Below are positions 62,245-64,000 of a DNA stretch of 64,000 bases, piece by piece. Under the pieces are notes generated by a model, which was given only the letters and a program-made list of their open reading frames with translations, did not search any database and was not told the DNA's origin. The stretch is from Kriegella sp963975415. GTDB taxonomy: Bacteria > Bacteroidota > Bacteroidia > Flavobacteriales > Flavobacteriaceae. The stretch lies in contig NZ_CAXBGN010000003.1 of NCBI RefSeq assembly GCF_963975415.1, positions 620,001 through 684,000 on the forward strand, read 5' to 3'. The position numbers and the translations under genes are program-made. Numbering within the stretch: the first letter of the stretch is position 1; each line of letters opens with the position of its first letter.

Positions 62245-63423
62245 TTATTTTATGGTAATTTCTTTATTTTTTATTTCATAGGCCTCTATCGAATTGGTAG
62301 TCAGAATACTATTTAATATTTCGTCGATTGTTTCTTCTTTGCTTAAGACACCGTTAAACCTAACATTTTTAAGTTCTGGCTTAGAAAATATAATATTTAC
62401 GTCGTACCAACGAGATAGCACTTTGGCAATAGCTTCCAAGGATTTCCCTTTAAAACTGAAGAACCCTTTTTTCCATGATATTTCATAAGCTACATTCACA
62501 GGAATTATAGTAATATTCATGTGTTCAAGATTTACGTTCGACTGCTGATTCGGTTTTAGAATCTGCTTTGTAGTGCCAGCCCCAATACTTATTTCCCCTT
62601 CGACTAAGGTGGTATAAATATTCTTTTCGTCTCGATAGGCTTTTACATTGAACGCTGTTCCCAATACCTCTATCTCTTGTGAGGGGTTTAGCACCTTAAA
62701 GGTAGCACCCTTGTGTTCTGTACTGGGCGACACTTCAAAATAGGCTTCGCCGTAGACCAGTTCTACTTCCCGTGTCTTACCCTCGATAAACTCCACCGGA
62801 TATTTTAACTGGCTCTCCGAATTGAGCCAAACCAAGGTCCCATCAGCCAATTTCAGGTGAAATTGACCTCCTCGCGGGATAGTAAGATAATTATAGACTA
62901 TCTCGGTATTGGAACTGTTGGTGGAATCATATTCCAGTTTTTCCCCATTGCTTTTTATATGCTTGGTATGTAGGGCCTTTCCTTTTTCTAAATCGATTTG
63001 AGTGCCGTCTTCCAAGGTGAGGGTGGCCTTGTCGGAACCTACTGTTATTGAATCCCGTAAGGCTACCGGGTTCATTTTTTTGGTGTTCAAGGGATCTGGG
63101 ATTTTTTGCTGCAATCCGTTTTTATAAAAATACCCGAGACCAAAAAACAATAGTATTACAGCAGCACATTTTACCAAATTAAATACTTTTCGCCTCCTAT
63201 GGGTTTTCTTTTCCTGTTCTATATACTCCAGCAGCCGCCTCTTGGAATTGTCAGTACCAAACTTTTTCATATTGAAATCGATTGCATGGTTGATTTTTAT
63301 ATGTCTAATTAGCTCCTCTCTATGAGAAGGGTTTTCAATCAATTTAGAAAGTTTATCCAGCTCAGATATGGATGCTTCTTTCGTAAGGTATTTTACTATA
63401 AGAGTTTTAATTGTTTTAGACAT
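62245..63423 (-). CDS. FecR-family anti-sigma factor
   Basis: 392 residues. N-terminal cytoplasmic anti-sigma part (1-80), one transmembrane helix at about 85-101, FecR domain about 180-280 (P-R-G-G-Q-F-H-L-K-L-A-D-G-T-x-V-W-L-N), and DUF4974 at about 320-390 (L-E-A-I-A-K-V-L-S-R-W-Y-D-V). It holds the ECF sigma factor until SusC signals. Starts 97 bases upstream of SusC on the same strand. Its start is divergent from the sigma gene. Confidence 0.92.
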   Translation of the reverse strand: MSKTIKTLIVKYLTKEASISELDKLSKLIENPSHREELIRHIKINHAIDFNMKKFGTDNSKRRLLEYIEQEKKTHRRRKVFNLVKCAAVILLFFGLGYFYKNGLQQKIPDPLNTKKMNPVALRDSITVGSDKATLTLEDGTQIDLEKGKALHTKHIKSNGEKLEYDSTNSSNTEIVYNYLTIPRGGQFHLKLADGTLVWLNSESQLKYPVEFIEGKTREVELVYGEAYFEVSPSTEHKGATFKVLNPSQEIEVLGTAFNVKAYRDEKNIYTTLVEGEISIGAGTTKQILKPNQQSNVNLEHMNITIIPVNVAYEISWKKGFFSFKGKSLEAIAKVLSRWYDVNIIFSKPELKNVRFNGVLSKEETIDEILNSILTTNSIEAYEIKNKEITIK

Positions 63424-63535
63424 ACTTCATATGATTCCTTAATCTAAACGCATCAATTTTACATAACCCTTGCTTTTTTGGTAAATATTTTTATAATTTG
63501 GCAACCATACACCGTAATTGTTTCAATTTTCACAT
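63424..63535. promoter_or_regulatory. Divergent promoter region between fecR-like and ECF sigma genes
   Basis: 112 bases separating the two start codons. It must carry outward promoters for both genes. AT-rich; no certain -33/-7 pair picked. Confidence 0.4.
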
Positions 63536-64000
63536 ATGCAAATTAATTTTACCACTGAGGCCGATTTTGTTCAAGGTCTAAAAAAGGGGGATTCAGAGGC
63601 ATATACCTATTTGGTGGAAACCTACCATCATAAGTTGTGTACTTATGCCTTCGGACTTATTAGGGATTATGACTTATCTGAGGATATTGTACAGAACGTT
63701 TTTATCAAAATCTGGAAACAACGTAAAAAGTTAAAGGATGATATTGATCTGACTAATTATTTATACAAATCTGTTTACAATGGCTTTATTGACCAATATC
63801 GAAAAATGAGAACTGTTTTTTCTTTGGAAAAGGTGCATATCGACACCCTTAAATTTTTTGTACAAGAGGATTCGGAAAATTCCTTGGAAAGAATAATTGT
63901 ATATGTAAAAAATGAAATTGAGAACCTCCCGCCCAAATGTAAGCAAGCTTTTTTGCTGAGTAAACAAGAGGGCCTTACGAACCATGAGATTGCTGATTAC
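63536..64000 (+). CDS. ECF RNA polymerase sigma factor (partial, runs off window end)
   Basis: Open from the ATG at 63536 to the window edge, 155 codons. Region 2 has Y-H-H-K-L-C-T-Y-A-F-G-L-I-R-D and S-E-D-I-V-Q-N-V-F-I-K-I-W. Region 4 begins L-P-P-K-C-K-Q-A-F-L-L-S and G-L-T-N-H-E-I-A, and the last helix is cut off. This is the Bacteroides-expansion ECF family that pairs with FecR proteins. It is the probable activator of the SusC/SusD/SGNH/GH28 cluster. Confidence 0.9.
   Translation, partial: MQINFTTEADFVQGLKKGDSEAYTYLVETYHHKLCTYAFGLIRDYDLSEDIVQNVFIKIWKQRKKLKDDIDLTNYLYKSVYNGFIDQYRKMRTVFSLEKVHIDTLKFFVQEDSENSLERIIVYVKNEIENLPPKCKQAFLLSKQEGLTNHEIADY

Noticed and set aside
1..64000. CRISPR array, rRNA genes, complete IS elements or integrase genes
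   Set aside because: No regularly spaced repeats, rRNA core sequence, transposase or tyrosine/serine recombinase reading frame was seen on either strand.

Overview
The window looks like chromosome from a marine polysaccharide-degrading member of the Flavobacteriaceae (Bacteroidota). The signs are two SusC/SusD pairs, a FecR/ECF-sigma couple, sulfatases with a CxPxR formylglycine motif, GH20, GH27 and GH28-like enzymes, many lipoprotein signals, and TAnnTTTG-type promoters. The DNA is moderately AT-rich. I cannot name a genus from sequence alone.

Layout. (1) 1-18.5 kb is a carbohydrate-processing region. It holds an alkaline-phosphatase-fold enzyme (cut by the window edge), a phosphoesterase/beta-propeller fusion, an XRE-cupin regulator, a Tat-exported Gfo/Idh/MocA oxidoreductase, a DUF255 protein, a GMC dehydrogenase with its small subunit, three exported TIM-barrel sugar isomerase-like proteins, two sulfatases, a VanX-like dipeptidase and an esterase. 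The GMC pair, Gfo/Idh/MocA protein and TIM barrels together resemble the families used in 3-keto-glycoside chemistry.

(2) 18.5-32.0 kb looks like a decayed genomic island in the 3' end of tRNA-Pro(GGG). A 13-bp copy of the tRNA 3' end recurs at 31980-31992, followed at once by a terminator hairpin that fits the native tRNA terminator. Inside are BspA-like (DUF285) lipoprotein genes, one split at a T9 tract and one cut short; a frameshifted mobilization-protein relic beside a 15-bp inverted repeat; a hipBA pair with a clear double operator; and an AraC-controlled operon of two NTF2-like proteins, a flavodoxin, one [2Fe-2S] subunit and two tandem molybdopterin large subunits of the isoquinoline 1-oxidoreductase type. 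No integrase is visible.

(3) 32.5-52.2 kb holds a GH27 enzyme and then a polysaccharide-utilisation-like locus. Its first gene encodes an unusual regulator: two extracytoplasmic modules of the GH32-associated type, one transmembrane helix and a C-terminal AraC DNA-binding domain. SusC/SusD, a terminator, then DUF1080, a cytochrome c/HEAT dehydrogenase-like protein, an FG-GAP protein, a Dabb protein, the two separately encoded halves of a Tm-1-like protein, and an MFS transporter follow on one strand. A terminator closes the operon, and an FMN-dependent alpha-hydroxy-acid oxidase comes after it.

(4) 52.3-64 kb has GH20, then a leftward cluster FecR - SusC(STN) - SusD - SGNH hydrolase - GH28-like beta-helix. 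An ECF sigma gene is divergent from FecR and runs off the window end. The two PULs therefore use different switches: a membrane-bound AraC protein for the first and sigma/anti-sigma signalling through an STN domain for the second.
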